DNA of 64,000 nucleotides from Linyphia triangularis (lineage: Eukaryota; Arthropoda; Arachnida; Araneae; Linyphiidae), in the NCBI GenBank assembly GCA_963978545.1, contig OZ021732.1:31650123-31714122 (forward strand), written 5' to 3'. Below the pieces are notes generated by a model. The model saw only the letters and a program-made list of their open reading frames with translations, ran no database searches and was not told the origin of the DNA. A program made the translations under genes and the position numbers. Of the stretch, positions 25,961 to 38,013 are shown one piece after another; the first letter of the stretch is position 1; every line of letters begins with the position of its first letter.

Positions 25961-27000
25961 TGTGAAGATCCCATTAACAGCAGATATTGATTTTTAATCC
26001 AAATCAAATACTTTCATTACTATGTATTACAAATCCTGCAGTTGAAAGTAATAAAGACGATGGTAAGACAAACTTAAGATAGTTATTAACTTCATCGTAA
26101 AATACCCAATACCATGTTGTCTGATGCACTTTATCAATATCGGTTGTTAAGCGAAATTCCTACAAATATTGTACTTTATTTTATATCTTTACATATTTAG
26201 ATAAATTAGATACAATTTTTCAGGTACCTGATCAGAATTGTTATTTTCGCGAATAATAGCTCTCATGAATTTATTCCAGACATATCTTTCAAATTAATTT
26301 AATTTGTTTCCATAGTGCCTATTGTCAGCAGATAAACATCTACAGAAAATATACTAGGAAATAAATACTTAAATGCAATATTATTATTATAACAAGAGCG
26401 TATGAAAGGCATAAAATGAATAAATTGTATTAAAAGATATTGGATTTCAGATTCCTTATAGTAAAGAAAAAAAATTCGCATTTTCTAATAATTTATAAGC
26501 ATTATTGCAGAAGTGATTCAAAATATTTCTCAAAATAAGTTTTAAAAGCGCATTAGAAGTCGAATACCTTTACCAATTATAATGATACTTTTCTCTGTTG
26601 GATTTATCTCTATTGACCTTTAGATCACATTCAAGCATTTGGTAGTTTGTCGTCTATATTTTAGTAATATGTAGCTAATAACAAAGTACAAAATGTGTGT
26701 GGTATAAATATTTATACATTATTATCCCTTTAGAATTAGATACTTTAATTTTTTGCATTTGATGCTATTTTATTTACGCCAAAAAGGAAAACGTAATATG
26801 AACTAATACATCCATCTTTGATTTATTCATATATTAAATGTATTTTTTTAAAAGAATCATAAAGACTAAATCAAAATTACTATTAGTACTAATGAGGGCA
26901 ATTAATATTGTTGATATACTGATCTATTTTGTTTAAAATACTGCTTAGTTTTATTTTGTTAAAATTAAGTAAACGGTAATAGTCATTGTATTTTTACAGT
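25960..27000. other. AT-rich non-coding block
   Basis: Nothing recognised. Confidence 0.5.
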
Positions 27001-27430
27001 AATTGTTTTTCTGTTATACGCGTAGAATACTACATGCTGCAATTCAAATTTTTAATGTTAATTACTGCTCAATAAAACATTATCCAAACATAATTAGAGC
27101 CATTTCCGTTTTCATACTCAAAACAAGTTCTCAAGAAATAAGTAACCCTCAACCGTTAAGCACTGCCGGAGATTTATTGTCTGCCAGTTCTTATAATTTG
27201 TTTAATGACTTGAACGGAATCTCTCACCTCATTACATTCCAATCCTTCTTATTTTTAATAACAATGTATTAGAATAAAAAGTTTAAGAAGCAGAGTTCCG
27301 ATTCGCGTCAAGATAATGAGTGAGGCAGTCGGAAATTTAAGAAAGTCAATATCCAGCATCAAAAGACGTATTTACACGGCATTTTGTTTGTAAAATGAAA
27401 CCTCTTTATGTCATTATACGTTACTTCCAA
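27000..27430. promoter_or_regulatory. GC-elevated island, candidate regulatory element
   Basis: An 89-codon plus ORF (27003-27272) and a following low-AT stretch (CAGAGTTCCGATTCGCGTCA). No domain is recognisable. It is more like a conserved non-coding element than an exon, because no strong splice sites bound the ORF. Confidence 0.25.
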
Positions 27431-27439
27431 ACGGAAATT

Positions 27440-29080
27440 GGAATTTTTATAAAAGATGGAATTGTATAGCAAATGGTAAAGTATGATTTTTTGCTTTTGA
27501 AGTCGGAGTTTGATTTCCATAATTATTCCGTAGATGGGACTTGATCATTACTCTTTGATTTCCAGAGTCCCATTCCCTACAGCAGCAATTATAAATTGGG
27601 AGAGGACTTTGGAGGCTTATTTTCATCCTAAAAATATAGTCTATAATAGATAGGGATTAAAAGCGAAGATCTGATATAAATGAAAAATAAGAATTTGACA
27701 TTTAGGAAATTTCTGGATGGTATATAATATAAAAACTGTTTTAAAGCATGTTGCAGGATGTTTGTAGGAGGGATCTGTCAAAAACTTTGTTTTATATTAA
27801 CATATGGGATTAGTGTCATTTACTTAAGATATTAAAGAAAGTTTAAATATGTTCAGACTAGTTGCTTAAATCTTTGAATGAAATTGTAATTTACTGATTT
27901 TTGCGGGATTTAAAATGCTAATATTGAAACTTGGAAATGGGATATATATCTGTGCTTTGAAAATTTTTAAGTTTAAACGTTAACCTTACTAAAAAAATAT
28001 CCGAAATCCTGAAAACAATTTTAGTGATTTTCCTGGCTAGGCACTCCAATTTTGGGGATTATTTCTTGGTTATAATGTTCCTCAAAAAACATTAAAAAAA
28101 AAAGACACGTTGGAAAATGTACCTAACAAAAGAAAATAGTAGTTGTGATCCATCCATTTCAGTTCACCATAATCAGATGTAGCAGAAGAACACAGTTCCG
28201 GTAACTTAGATGATTTTTAAAGTTACTTTTGTCAAGTTCCTTTTTTAAAACTTGTTTATCATTTTCCAATTGGGAGGTTTTCCTATTCAAAATCTTCTTT
28301 CGTCAAAAGGCATTTTCACCACATAAAAAAGTGTTGTCTGAGTACGCCCACTAAATTTCTGTTTATAAGCAGAATTAAAAATATCATATTTTTTACCCTT
28401 TACTACTTATTTAATTACAGATTTATTATTGCAATTATAAATTTAACTTGCTATATTTTATCACACACTACGCACAATTATTTTCTTTTTCAAATTATTT
28501 ATTTAAGTTAAGTGCATTTTCAATGCATAAATGTATTTAGGTTAATTTATGATATGTGCTCTGAAAATTGGATTATTTTTTTAGAACTGTTCATTCATTT
28601 CTGCTTAACAGGTAGGTTGTGTGGTCTAGGAAGTAAAATAGTGTTTTCTTGTTTAAAGTGGCCAGTTGTGTTGTTGTTTGGAAATAATATGGGGTAATAC
28701 AATTGTCAAAATCAAGTTTATAATTAAAGTAGAAGCTGAGAAGTGTGAGGGTAGGTACCAGTTAATTAACATAATAAACATTTGCAATGTTTCTGCTTTT
28801 GTCATTGTGGTTTTGTGAAGGATCACTGTCACGTTCCCAATTGCATTTCCTTTGTTGATGGCTGTTAAAATTCAATAAACTGCAAGTTAATGTAATGATA
28901 TACTTCTAACGATTGTATTAAAATATTTACAGAAGAATTTAACAAAACTTTACATGGATTATTTAACAATATTTCACAATGAAAGTTGTATGTACCATTC
29001 AAACAGTAAATTTAAATTTTATGCATACTTTTACAATATTAGTTAGCATTGTTAATCCACTTCTAAGTTTTGCCAACTAG
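27440..29080. other. AT-rich non-coding block
   Basis: Nothing recognised. Confidence 0.45.
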
Positions 29081-29089
29081 TTTGCAAAC

Positions 29090-29560
29090 TTCATACACAG
29101 ATACACACCCAACACAACATCCGTCCTCAGTGACCACAATCATTCCCAGTGATTGCGCCCCACTCTTTGTCCATGTTTCAATTTGCATTTAACAATCCTT
29201 CTTGAGCGGGATGAAACATATTCTCTATTCAGCACTTAATTGCCTCCCGCATCATATTTAACACCACACGACGTCTCCCGCTTTGTCCCCTACACTCGCC
29301 AACTATCTCGCCCCTCCCTCCCGATCTCCACAATAACATTCAGACACGTGCGGTAATGAGACACCTCCACACTTGAACCCTCATCTAGACAAGACACACC
29401 AAACACATAGTCGATTCACACCGACCGACGCAGGAAGACTTCGAGTACAACTGAAGGAATGATGGCGGTGTAGGAAGTTCTTGAGAATGTTCGGGGAACT
29501 ATGGGGCTCAAAGGCACAGTGGACTATGTACGTAGAAGGCAATTCTTAGAAAGTAGATTT
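29090..29560. promoter_or_regulatory. C-rich, GC-elevated island
   Basis: One of the strongest compositional islands: C-rich on plus (CCCGCTTTGTCCCC, CGCCCCTCCCTCCCG), an ACACGTGCGGTAATG block and CACCGACCGACGC. No long ORF. It may be a promoter or enhancer. Confidence 0.3.
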
Positions 29561-30169
29561 TTGAGATTAATAATTGTATTTTATCGGTTTGTTATGAAAA
29601 AAACTGCTGTTTTTTTTTTCCCTTACGCATAGTTAACTAAATCTATTGAGGTATATGTAAAATGTGTGGTTGCTCAAACTGAAATTTAAATTATCTTCAC
29701 TCATTAGTTTCCTTTTATTCTGGTTTATTAGAAACTTTATTCGATTTTAGCCATGCAAGAAATACAAACGCAGTTACCACATTTCAGTTTACTAATACAA
29801 ATGCCTTTTCAAAGTACGCCATACCTGGTTATCTAATTGAAAGCTTTTGTGAGGCAAGACTCTGTAAATCTGTGAAATCATTTTCTTACTTTTCAGTATA
29901 CGAAAAACCGCTCTTTTTGCCTTAAAAATTTCCTAAATTAACTCATTTCAAGACAACTGAATTAAAAATCAATTTCCACAAGCTTTTGCTTCCAAATAAA
30001 CAAAGCCACAAATAAATTCTTAGCTAAATCTTTTCCCTGATTACGGTTCCTCATCAACTATTTCTCAGTGAAAATCCTTTACAATCCATATGTTGATAAC
30101 AATCTGCACATATTTATGTTCTCACGTTATTGCCCATCCCTCTCGATGTAATCCTTAATTCTTTATGCA

Positions 30170-30990
30170 ATTTACACGTCCGCGGACTATAAACTGGCAC
30201 TGTGTTTTGATCTAGAAGGCAAATGGCGTTATTTTGAGTGATATTTTACCATTTGCAAAAAACTTTTTTTTTACAACCCCGCACACATTTCAAAAATCAA
30301 TTTGAATTCAAAACCAATAACAGCCTCTTTTTAATTTTTAGACATAACAACAACCAGATGCTTGTGACGTCGCCAAGTATTTAATCTATAAATATATAGT
30401 CTACTACAATAGACGACTTTTCATTTCTTCCCCAACTGCCAAATTTCTTCCTTCCATTTGAAAGAGGCCAAACTTCACCCCTTGGAGTGAGGTTATGGGA
30501 ATGTTATTTAAAATATGTTTCTGTTATAAGTTGTGTTACATTGCGTTTCTCTCCACCAAGTTGTTAACTTCAATACATGAACCGCAATTCAGTTAGTTCA
30601 CTTTCAGTCGGAACCTTAGAATCATTCGTTCCCTCTAATCGTCCTCGAACATGGTTGGGAGTATAATTATTTTAAGCAGACATTTTATCCTTGGAAGCTG
30701 CAGAACGTTCGCAGTGTGTTAATTAACGAGCAAACGGAGCACTTTTCCTTGCATTTGAGATATATTCTCCAATGGCGGAGGAGGTTCAAATTCATAAACT
30801 CTTTTCTGTTTTCTTGAAAATTCTTTTATTATCGCCGTCCCCCTCCTTCTCGTTTAAGACCCTTCTTGGAGATTAATAGAGGGTGGGTTGTCACGAACAG
30901 AAAATGAGGTTTTAAGGTTCTCGATTTTGTATGGGCTAAAAAGGAAGAGTAACGATACTAGGGTATATGAAAGAGGATCGGAATATAAGT
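30170..30990. promoter_or_regulatory. GC-elevated stretch, candidate regulatory region
   Basis: Includes CGTCCGCGGACTATAAACTG, TGACGTCGCC, GTTAATTAACGAGC and ATCGCCGTCCCCCTCC. No ORF is supported. Confidence 0.25.
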
Positions 30991-32925
30991 GGGTTAATGA
31001 TGAAGAGGTCAGAATAGTTAAAAGCAAGAGTTTCTTTCATCGATTTCAACAACAGATTCAGTTTTAATAGCTTTGACTTGGATATAAACATTTCTCAATA
31101 AAAATAAAAATAAAAAAAAAAAAAAAACCTTCAAATGAGCTTGAGGATATTTTTTTTCTTTGATTGAATAATTCAATGAAGACAGCAGAATACTGTATGC
31201 AATGAAACTTTTCTTTTTACGTAATGATTAGTTTTTGTTTAATAAGGGACAATAGGCAAATAATATATGTGCCTACTATTTCATGCAAATTTACGTATAT
31301 TTAATAGGCATTAAAACACATAGATAGGCAAACAGAATATTGGATCAATTATATTTGCTGTGGGTATAAAAGTATATTTTATTAAAAATTTAAGTAGATT
31401 ATATTAAAAGTAAAAGTAAAATGTGTGCAATGAAATGTTTAGCAGAATTAAGTGAAATAATAAAAATACCTCAATACAAGTTGTAGTTAAACATTGTAAA
31501 ACATGTTATTTTATCTTAGTGAACTGCTTCATGGTATGTAGATGACTCTGTGTGTAGTTAGACTCAAGTTAAAAAATAAGTGATGAGCTGAATAATAGGA
31601 CGCCATTTGCACTGCAAAAATTTAATTTTTATGACAAGTCACACACATTTACTTAACTGAAAATAAAAAAAACAACAAGCTTTTGATCACAAAAAATATT
31701 AGAGCTATAATTTTCTGTTAAACTTGAATAAAAATATTTAATACGAACCACCTTTTAATCTTCATATATTTTAAAGGTGTGGAACAAATATTTAATATCC
31801 ACACCCTTAAAATGCATTAAGATTCAACTCGTACATTCATTGATGAAATTACCGATCTAACTCACACTAAAATAAATTCATTTACTTTAAACAACTTTCT
31901 GTTACGGTCTTTCTTCTCGAAGAATGATTACACAGGAATACAAAAAAAAAAAAAAAAATAACAAAAAAAAAAAAAAATCCTGTTTTATTTGTCAAGTAGG
32001 ATTGTACAATTCTTAACACATCTGTGGCAATTCTCGAATAAGTTTACATCACAGCTTCAAGCATCACCATATAAACATTAGTAAAACCCTTAGTTATGCA
32101 AAGCTTTTAGCTATTCTGCAAATTCAGAGCCTTGCCATAATACTTGCGCTTTAAAACCAAACCATCTACTGAACACTACATTCACATGCAACCAAACAAG
32201 AGAGTTGAGAAATCCCCACTTTTCTAGAAAAAAAATAATTTTATCTTCTAACCATTGCCACTAATTAAAAGATTGTATTGTAGTTACAAATTAAAAATTT
32301 TAAATTATTAAAAGGAAGTAACTAAATTTAATTTCAATAGAATCTGTATACATACATTTTTACAAAATAACGTAATTAACTATGCATTGTAGATAGCTCA
32401 TTCCTAATTAATTGTAGAGTTTTCCCAAGATAAAATACTTAGTTTGTACAAATAAACATTCATAAAATTGTAGTTGTGTTGTTAATATGTATGTAAGGTA
32501 AGTAAAATAAAATTTACATTAGCTTTTTTATTTTAATATCTCATTAATTATCATCTTTTAAAGATTCTTAGACTTCATAAAATATCTAGTTAAGAATTAT
32601 TTATCTGCAGAAAAGACACTTTATCTATAAAAAATATATTTACAATAAAAATTGCCAAGAATTTTTTACTGTATTTTACTATATTGGATATAAAATAATT
32701 ATAATAAACTTACAATGTTTCAAAATAACTTTTAAAGAACAATATGAGATGTTTTTTTCATAACTTAGATAAAATTAGCCTTTTTGAAAATATCAAATTT
32801 CAATGTTAGTTGTGTTTATACAATTTGTATATATTTTTCCAGAAGGTATTGTTATGAATTTTTCCACTGAGGCAATGATGGCACAGTTTTCACGGTTTAA
32901 AAGTATTTATTCTCTCTTCAGAAAA
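30990..32925. other. AT-rich block downstream of the heat-shock promoter
   Basis: A/T-run rich (A tracts at 31110-31127 and 31943-31977). A single TTCTTCTCGAAGAA palindrome at 31911-31924 resembles a heat-shock half-site pair. No ORF of heat-shock-protein size is present on the minus strand. Confidence 0.45.
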
Positions 32926-32930
32926 CTCAC

Positions 32931-33076
32931 AAAATCTATTCACAGGCAACAGTTTAACTACTCTCAAGCTTCAACACAAGCTTCAACAAAAAATAACTTC
33001 GAATTCAGCGATTATACAAGCGCACTCCAATAGGTCAACAAAGCGATCAGCTTTCAACGAAATCCGAAGTACATCT
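32931..33076 (-). ncRNA. Predicted first exon of a heat-inducible transcript
   Basis: The predicted start is the A of TTTTCAGATG (Inr TCAGAT) at 33076, 32 nt from the first T of the TATA box. The transcript would run leftward. Its only ATG near the 5' end opens a six-codon ORF; no further ATG occurs before a GTGAGT donor-like site at 32930. The sequence is enriched in GAAGCTTG and TTCGAAG words. No heat-shock protein ORF exists on this strand anywhere to the left in the window. The product may therefore be a long non-coding RNA (hsr-omega is a known fly example of such a gene) or a 5' UTR exon whose coding exons lie far away. Confidence 0.45.
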
Positions 33077-33100
33077 GAAAACTTCCCCGTTCTCCAGTCT

Positions 33101-33177
33101 CTTATATACAAGCGCGTGAGACATTCTCGAAATTTCCAGCCAATTTATCGGAAACGAAATATCTCGAAACTTCTCGA
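33101..33177 (-). promoter_or_regulatory. Heat-shock promoter: TATA box plus two heat-shock elements
   Basis: On the minus strand a TATATAAG box occupies 33108-33101. Upstream, TTCtcGAAatTTC at 33124-33136 is a perfect three-unit heat-shock element. A second array, CGAAACTTCTCGA with neighbouring GAA/TCG units, lies at about 33150-33177. Relative to the predicted start at 33076 these sit at about -48 to -60 and -75 to -100, the spacing known for Drosophila Hsp70 promoters. An ATTGG (CCAAT) box lies between them. Heat-shock factor trimers would be expected to bind here. Confidence 0.75.
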
Positions 33178-33179
33178 TT

Positions 33180-34870
33180 ACTTTAGGTGTTGCCACCTTT
33201 TTCTAACTTGTATAATCGCTATTAATTACTAAATAAAATAGGATAAAAATAAATTACAATATAATTTTGAAATAATACGTCACTACTTACAATATATACA
33301 GACAATTTGTGCAACAGTATACTTGTAGATTACTAATACACCAGGTATCATAATTTATATTGAGAATAAAAAACATCAACGTATGCCTAGATGTAAAACA
33401 CATTTTTAAGCTGATTTATAACATAATTTAAGAATAGATGTTAATCATATTTTATATTAATTTATTAAACATATCTTAAATCATTTAAAAAATTCATTTG
33501 AACAACTCATTTAAGAAATTGATACTTAAATAAATAAAATCCACATTTAATGTGTTCTAAGTGTTAATGTTACGGGTAACAATTGATGTAGTTTAGATGC
33601 ATATCAAAAATGGGAATGCAATTTATGTCAAAGATTTTAAACAATTTAAAAATGCAGAATCTTTTCATATTACGCCTACTAAATATGTACATATTGTATT
33701 AACTTCAGATTTGATAACACGATTCAATGTTACAGTTACAAACATCTGCAATTCCATTTACCACATCTTGAAGAAGGAACACGACACGCCAGGTACAATA
33801 TATGAAGACTTTAAAATGATGCGATTAAGGTTGCAAGCATATAATTGCTTTCATTAGTATTATAGCAATGTCTTTACAAAATGTGATAATATTCATTAGG
33901 AGAAATTGCGAGGACTTATTTGATATTGCTTGATATATTTTTGCTTAGAATAATAAATTTAATGCGACATTTAAAAAAAAAATTGTATTAAAAAACTCTA
34001 ATGTATGAAAAAAAATTCTCAATATCCTCTCTTTGGTGTGGTGAGGTTGGATAAAGTAATTCTCAATCAGGTATCAGCCTCGTTTTCTTACGAGGTCAAA
34101 ATCACCAGGTGATAATTCACTGTGATAAACACGATGTGGCAGAAATGGGATACCGGAATCGCCTACAGAAAACAAACCTTAAAGGGAATTTAAAATAAGG
34201 TAATTCCAAAGATTTATTTTACATTTCTTGGTTTATATTTGGTATTTTTCAATATTGTTGATGAAATTAAGCTTTTCTTTATTTTTACTATTAGGATATA
34301 ATGTCAAGGTAGGACATATGATTTAAACGGACCAATTTGAAGGTATGAATCATCCGTGTAGGCATAAACAAGCAATAACATGCATCCAAATGACGTTTTC
34401 TGTCCATTACTCAAGATGAAGCCTTGTTTCGAAACTGTATTTCCCTTGCAGGACAAACAATATACAATCAACACATATTTCCTTTCTTTCGTGGGTTGTA
34501 ATTTATATTTCGTTGTAGATTGTTGGGTAGGTAGGGTAATGGGGATAAGATGAATTACTATGCATGTCAGGTAACCAGACGTTATATCTCCGATGATTAG
34601 TCAAGGTAAAGAAGCTAGCTGATATATAACAAAGGGAGATTCACTGGGAGTTTCTATTATTTCTTGATTTAACGAGCGTGGAAGTCCATGTAATTGTTTT
34701 AAAAATTGTAATCTTTATAAAGCTCTTTAGAGACTTTCAAACGTTTTCAAGAAGGAAACAGAAACAATGGATGATGGAACATGTTTGGGCCAACCCTCAT
34801 CACGAGTTATGATCGACAACATTTAAACCATTCATAAATGCATTTTTTGCTCACATCATCTGTTCCGTAG
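33180..34870. other. AT-rich block, minor GC-elevated patches
   Basis: An 86-codon plus ORF (33597-33857) has no recognisable domain. The 34030-34190 and 34440-34660 patches are less AT-rich. Nothing is assigned. Confidence 0.4.
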
Positions 34871-34881
34871 ACTTAGTCTAC

Positions 34882-35194
34882 CTGGTACTTCTGCGACCAT
34901 TTTCCCCAATTTGCAACAAAAAATTTGCTCTCCATAGATATCTCATTGCGCATGCGCGTTGCTGCATTTTTAACTCGAATTGTTTTTAAGATATCCATCC
35001 ATTTACCAAACATTTGAAACTCTCCTTGTATTAATCCACCGGATGATATACCTGGAATATCGGTGATATCCGAGGTGTATTGTTGGAGGACTAATAATAA
35101 TGTGTGTTGGTTTAATCTCATACCCATATCAAAATAAGAGGGATACGATTTCAGAGTAAGATTCTTTACAATTTTAACCATGGCTTTTTCTCAT
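34882..35194 (-). CDS. Candidate coding exon of unknown gene
   Basis: On the minus strand, ACTGTTTTTACACAG (acceptor ending at 35195) is followed by 13 nt and an ATG at 35181 in good context (GCCATGG). The frame is open for 102 codons to a TAA at 34873. A donor-like CAG|GTAGAC at 34882/34881 would end the exon in phase 0 after about 100 codons. The peptide is mixed and protein-like, with a Leu/Gln-rich stretch near residues 28-35 and GGLIQGEFQMFGKWMDIL, then NAATRMRNEISMESKFF. No family is recognised. An in-frame TGA just upstream of the ATG supports that ATG as the start. It is one of the more convincing long ORFs in the window, but a chance ORF in a conserved element cannot be excluded. Confidence 0.4.
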
Positions 35195-35199
35195 CTGTG

Positions 35200-36720
35200 T
35201 AAAAACAGTGCAATAAAATATTTTGGTACTCTTTTTTACTTCAATAATTTCCTTAAAATTATTATTTTTTTTTTTTTTTTCAAATGTACATTTTTCATTA
35301 TTATTTACAATTCACCTAGCACAAGACATACTAAATTATAGTGTTAGTAATATAATGCAATCAAGATATCATAGCTAAATTTTAAAGTGTAAAAAAATGT
35401 AATTAATTGTGGAGAATTAGGAAAATATATATATATTTTTTTAAATATTATTAAAATCCCCTTAGAATTTTTTCTTTAAAAGTCCGCAATTCACTCAGCA
35501 TGAAACAAAAAGTATTTTATTTTTTAAACTCTAGAAGTATATGTTTCATTATAATTAAAATGTAATTTAGTTTAAAATGAATTTCATTTACTTTGTGTTT
35601 TATTTTTTCTACCACTATATGATAGTTTTATTTTCAATTGCATGAATAGCAAAAACAAAATTATTTAAATAGCCTGATAAAATTGTTTAATATGGACTTA
35701 TGTAAATTCTTTAACAGTCTCCTTATTACTTCTTTTTGAAATAGTTTTACTTAAGTGTGTTCTTTATTAAATACATCTTTACAATTAAGATAGTTCACAA
35801 CATGAAATTTTTGCCACTTTACACACCTTTCTATTGTCACTTGTCGGAGGACTAATTAACTTAATTGTCATCATCAAACATTGCAGAAATATTGATAATA
35901 ATGCATTCTATCAATTTTTGTGGAAAAGGTTAGTCAATGGCACATAATCAATGATTTTTTTTCGTAATGCTCTATATGCTATGAAAAGTAGATCTGAGTT
36001 CATAATCCCTTAAATAAATTGTAATTGCAAATAAGTAAATTCTGGCAATGCATATAAAGGATTTATATCAAAAGTTTCGTTTTGAGGTTAATTTTTTAGT
36101 ATTGGACATGATATTTTAAATTTCACTAATTATTATTATTATTATTTTTTTTTTATTTTTTTTTTATAAGAAACGTTTACAAGACCAATGATTTATGACC
36201 ACTTCACCTAAAAGCAGATACAATAAAAGAATATCAGCTAATATTTTATCATATTTACTACCATGAAAAAATACTACTTTATATTTAAATTTTAATATTT
36301 AAATTATTTTCACAGAATTTTATATACATTGAATTCCTTTTATGTTTAAAAACAAGACATTTAAAAAAGTTGTTTTCTTATTGAATAAAAATACGTAAAT
36401 TATATGGAAACTATTGCACTGTTTAATATGTCATATTATTCAATAATAGATATAATGTGCATAAAAGGAAATAATTCAAATATTCATACTATATAGCTTT
36501 GATTTCCCCAGACAATACAAGAGTAAACCGAACTGGTTAAACTCGCAAACGAAAAGGAATTCGCTTGGGAATAAAGCTTATTTTCCTATAAATATTTTCA
36601 AAAACCAAAAAAGATATCTACATCTACATAAAGTATCTACGTAAGTCATATATTTGTAAACACAACTACCAAAACACATCCTTTTTCTAAAAGTTAAAAC
36701 TAAAATATTCATGCACTTCA
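35200..36720. other. AT-rich non-coding block
   Basis: Contains T runs (35264-35280) and an (ATT)n tract near 36128-36146. Nothing else recognised. Confidence 0.5.
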
Positions 36721-36729
36721 AGAAATCGA

Positions 36730-37340
36730 ACCTCATATTTTACATCGCTTCATTTTCCGCTCCCACTAACTCTTTTCTTAAACAGTAACCGCTATAAATT
36801 TTCTTGCTAAAATCGTTCCCGTGTTCCCCTAAGACTAGGATGAAATAAATGTACCAATATCGTGACAACCTCCGCACGACTTAGTAAAAAAAATCAGCCC
36901 TAGAGCAAAAATATTTGATAGCATATGAAATACAAGAGTTAGGGGGAGAGGGGCATTTGTCCTCGCTCCGTAACCGTCCACGGGGGGTTACATCGTGAAA
37001 AATAAATACCCCCCAAACCCCCCAACAGGGAATCATTATCGGGAAGTAGGAATGGAATTGATAGAGTATACTATTGGAAGAAGGGGAAGAGAGTACACTC
37101 CACATGAGAAGAAGTAACTGGTTATTTATGACACAAGGGTCGTTTTCTGAGTAGGAGACAGGACCGACGCTAGAGGGCGCCCGCTGTGGCTTTTGGGGAC
37201 AAGGAATGCTAAAAGCAATCCTACTAAAGGTACAGTCCGGTTTTCACTTGCCGGATAGTCAGAGGTTCGGTTTTCTTCGCTCGACCGGATTGTGCGCTAT
37301 GGTAGATTTTCGAAAGTTTTTAGTCAGGCGACTGGTGAGC
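36730..37340 (+). promoter_or_regulatory. Putative promoter region of the signal-peptide gene
   Basis: GC content climbs from about 36730 and peaks at 36940-37330. The region includes G/C tracts (TACCCCCCAAACCCCCCAAC), GTCCACGGGG, and an imperfect dyad TCCGG-N10-CCGGA at 37236-37255. CTCGACCGGATTGTGCGC follows. Candidate Inr sites (GTCAGAGG at about 37259, AGTCAGGC at about 37322) could start transcription toward the coding exon at 37929. No TATA box lies at a suitable place. The link to the gene is inferred from position. Confidence 0.4.
37166..37182 (+). promoter_or_regulatory. CTCF-like binding motif
   Basis: GACGCTAGAGGGCGCCC matches the AGRKGGCGC core of the bilaterian CTCF consensus; the 5' CCA part is only partly matched. 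Its place at the edge of a putative promoter fits an insulator or promoter-proximal site. Confidence 0.4.
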
Positions 37341-37928
37341 AGTGATTCAGAATGAGGCATACAGTTTTAGATGTCGTGTTTTGAAATGGTGATAAGTTGA
37401 AATTTCCTTGAAACAGGGTATATTTGAACGTGATTTAGGATACTTTAAAGTGTTTTTAACTGTATTTGATGGTAATAAACTCTTGTCTGCTCTTTTTGCT
37501 AATTGAGAAGTAGTTGAACATGCTCGACGAAGTTATAAAGCAATATATCAGGGATTGAACTAACACAAAAAGTGCTGCCCTGAATTTTAGTTATGATTAC
37601 AAATGGTGTTATAATTTTCAGTTACGTTTGAACTTTAATATCATTTATAGTTATAAACACTCAACTCTTAATACCATTGCAAATTTTATCATTTTAACTA
37701 AACGAAGCCTTCCAATATAAAGCTTGAAGGAAAACAGATATTACGTGAATTTTAAAGTAAGAACAAAAATCAATTGTTCTATATTTAATGGATGGACATA
37801 AATTTCACCTTGTGAACTTCATACTGATGATGTACATTTGAACAGAAATCAAATTATATTGTGATATATTGAAATAAAAAAGCAGAAACTGAACATAATT
37901 GTGTAAACATTTGTGAAAGTGTACAAAC

Positions 37929-38013
37929 ATGAATATAATATATGCATTCATCGGGGTTCTGGTGACTCTTCACGGAAGGGCAAAAGTAGAAGGAAACTCA
38001 GAAATTCTCCCTG
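37929..38013 (+). CDS. First coding exon: signal peptide of a secreted or membrane protein
   Basis: ATG at 37929 lies in an arthropod-type context (TACAAACATGA). It opens 28 codons that form a classic signal peptide: a short N-region, a hydrophobic core (IIYAFIGVLVTL, residues 3-14), then small and polar residues (HGRAKVEGNS) with likely cleavage around residues 18-24. The exon ends CTCCCTG|GTAAGTA at 38013/38014, a near-consensus donor, in phase 1. Short signal-peptide exons followed by very large introns are usual for arthropod cell-surface genes such as those encoding Ig-domain receptors. The mature protein cannot be identified because no later exon was found in the window. Confidence 0.7.

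Noticed and set aside
33101..33177. Plus-strand (divergent) use of the heat-shock elements
   Set aside because: No TATA or Inr at a suitable distance on the plus strand, and no ORF immediately downstream.
33597..33857. 86-codon plus ORF
   Set aside because: AT-rich, no domain, no convincing splice sites or promoter; of a length expected by chance.
34430..34560. Acceptor-like TATTTCCCTTGCAG at about 34450 followed by an open frame of 33 codons on plus
   Set aside because: No matching donor or upstream exon, it lies upstream of the only plus-strand gene start nearby, and the peptide has no recognisable features.
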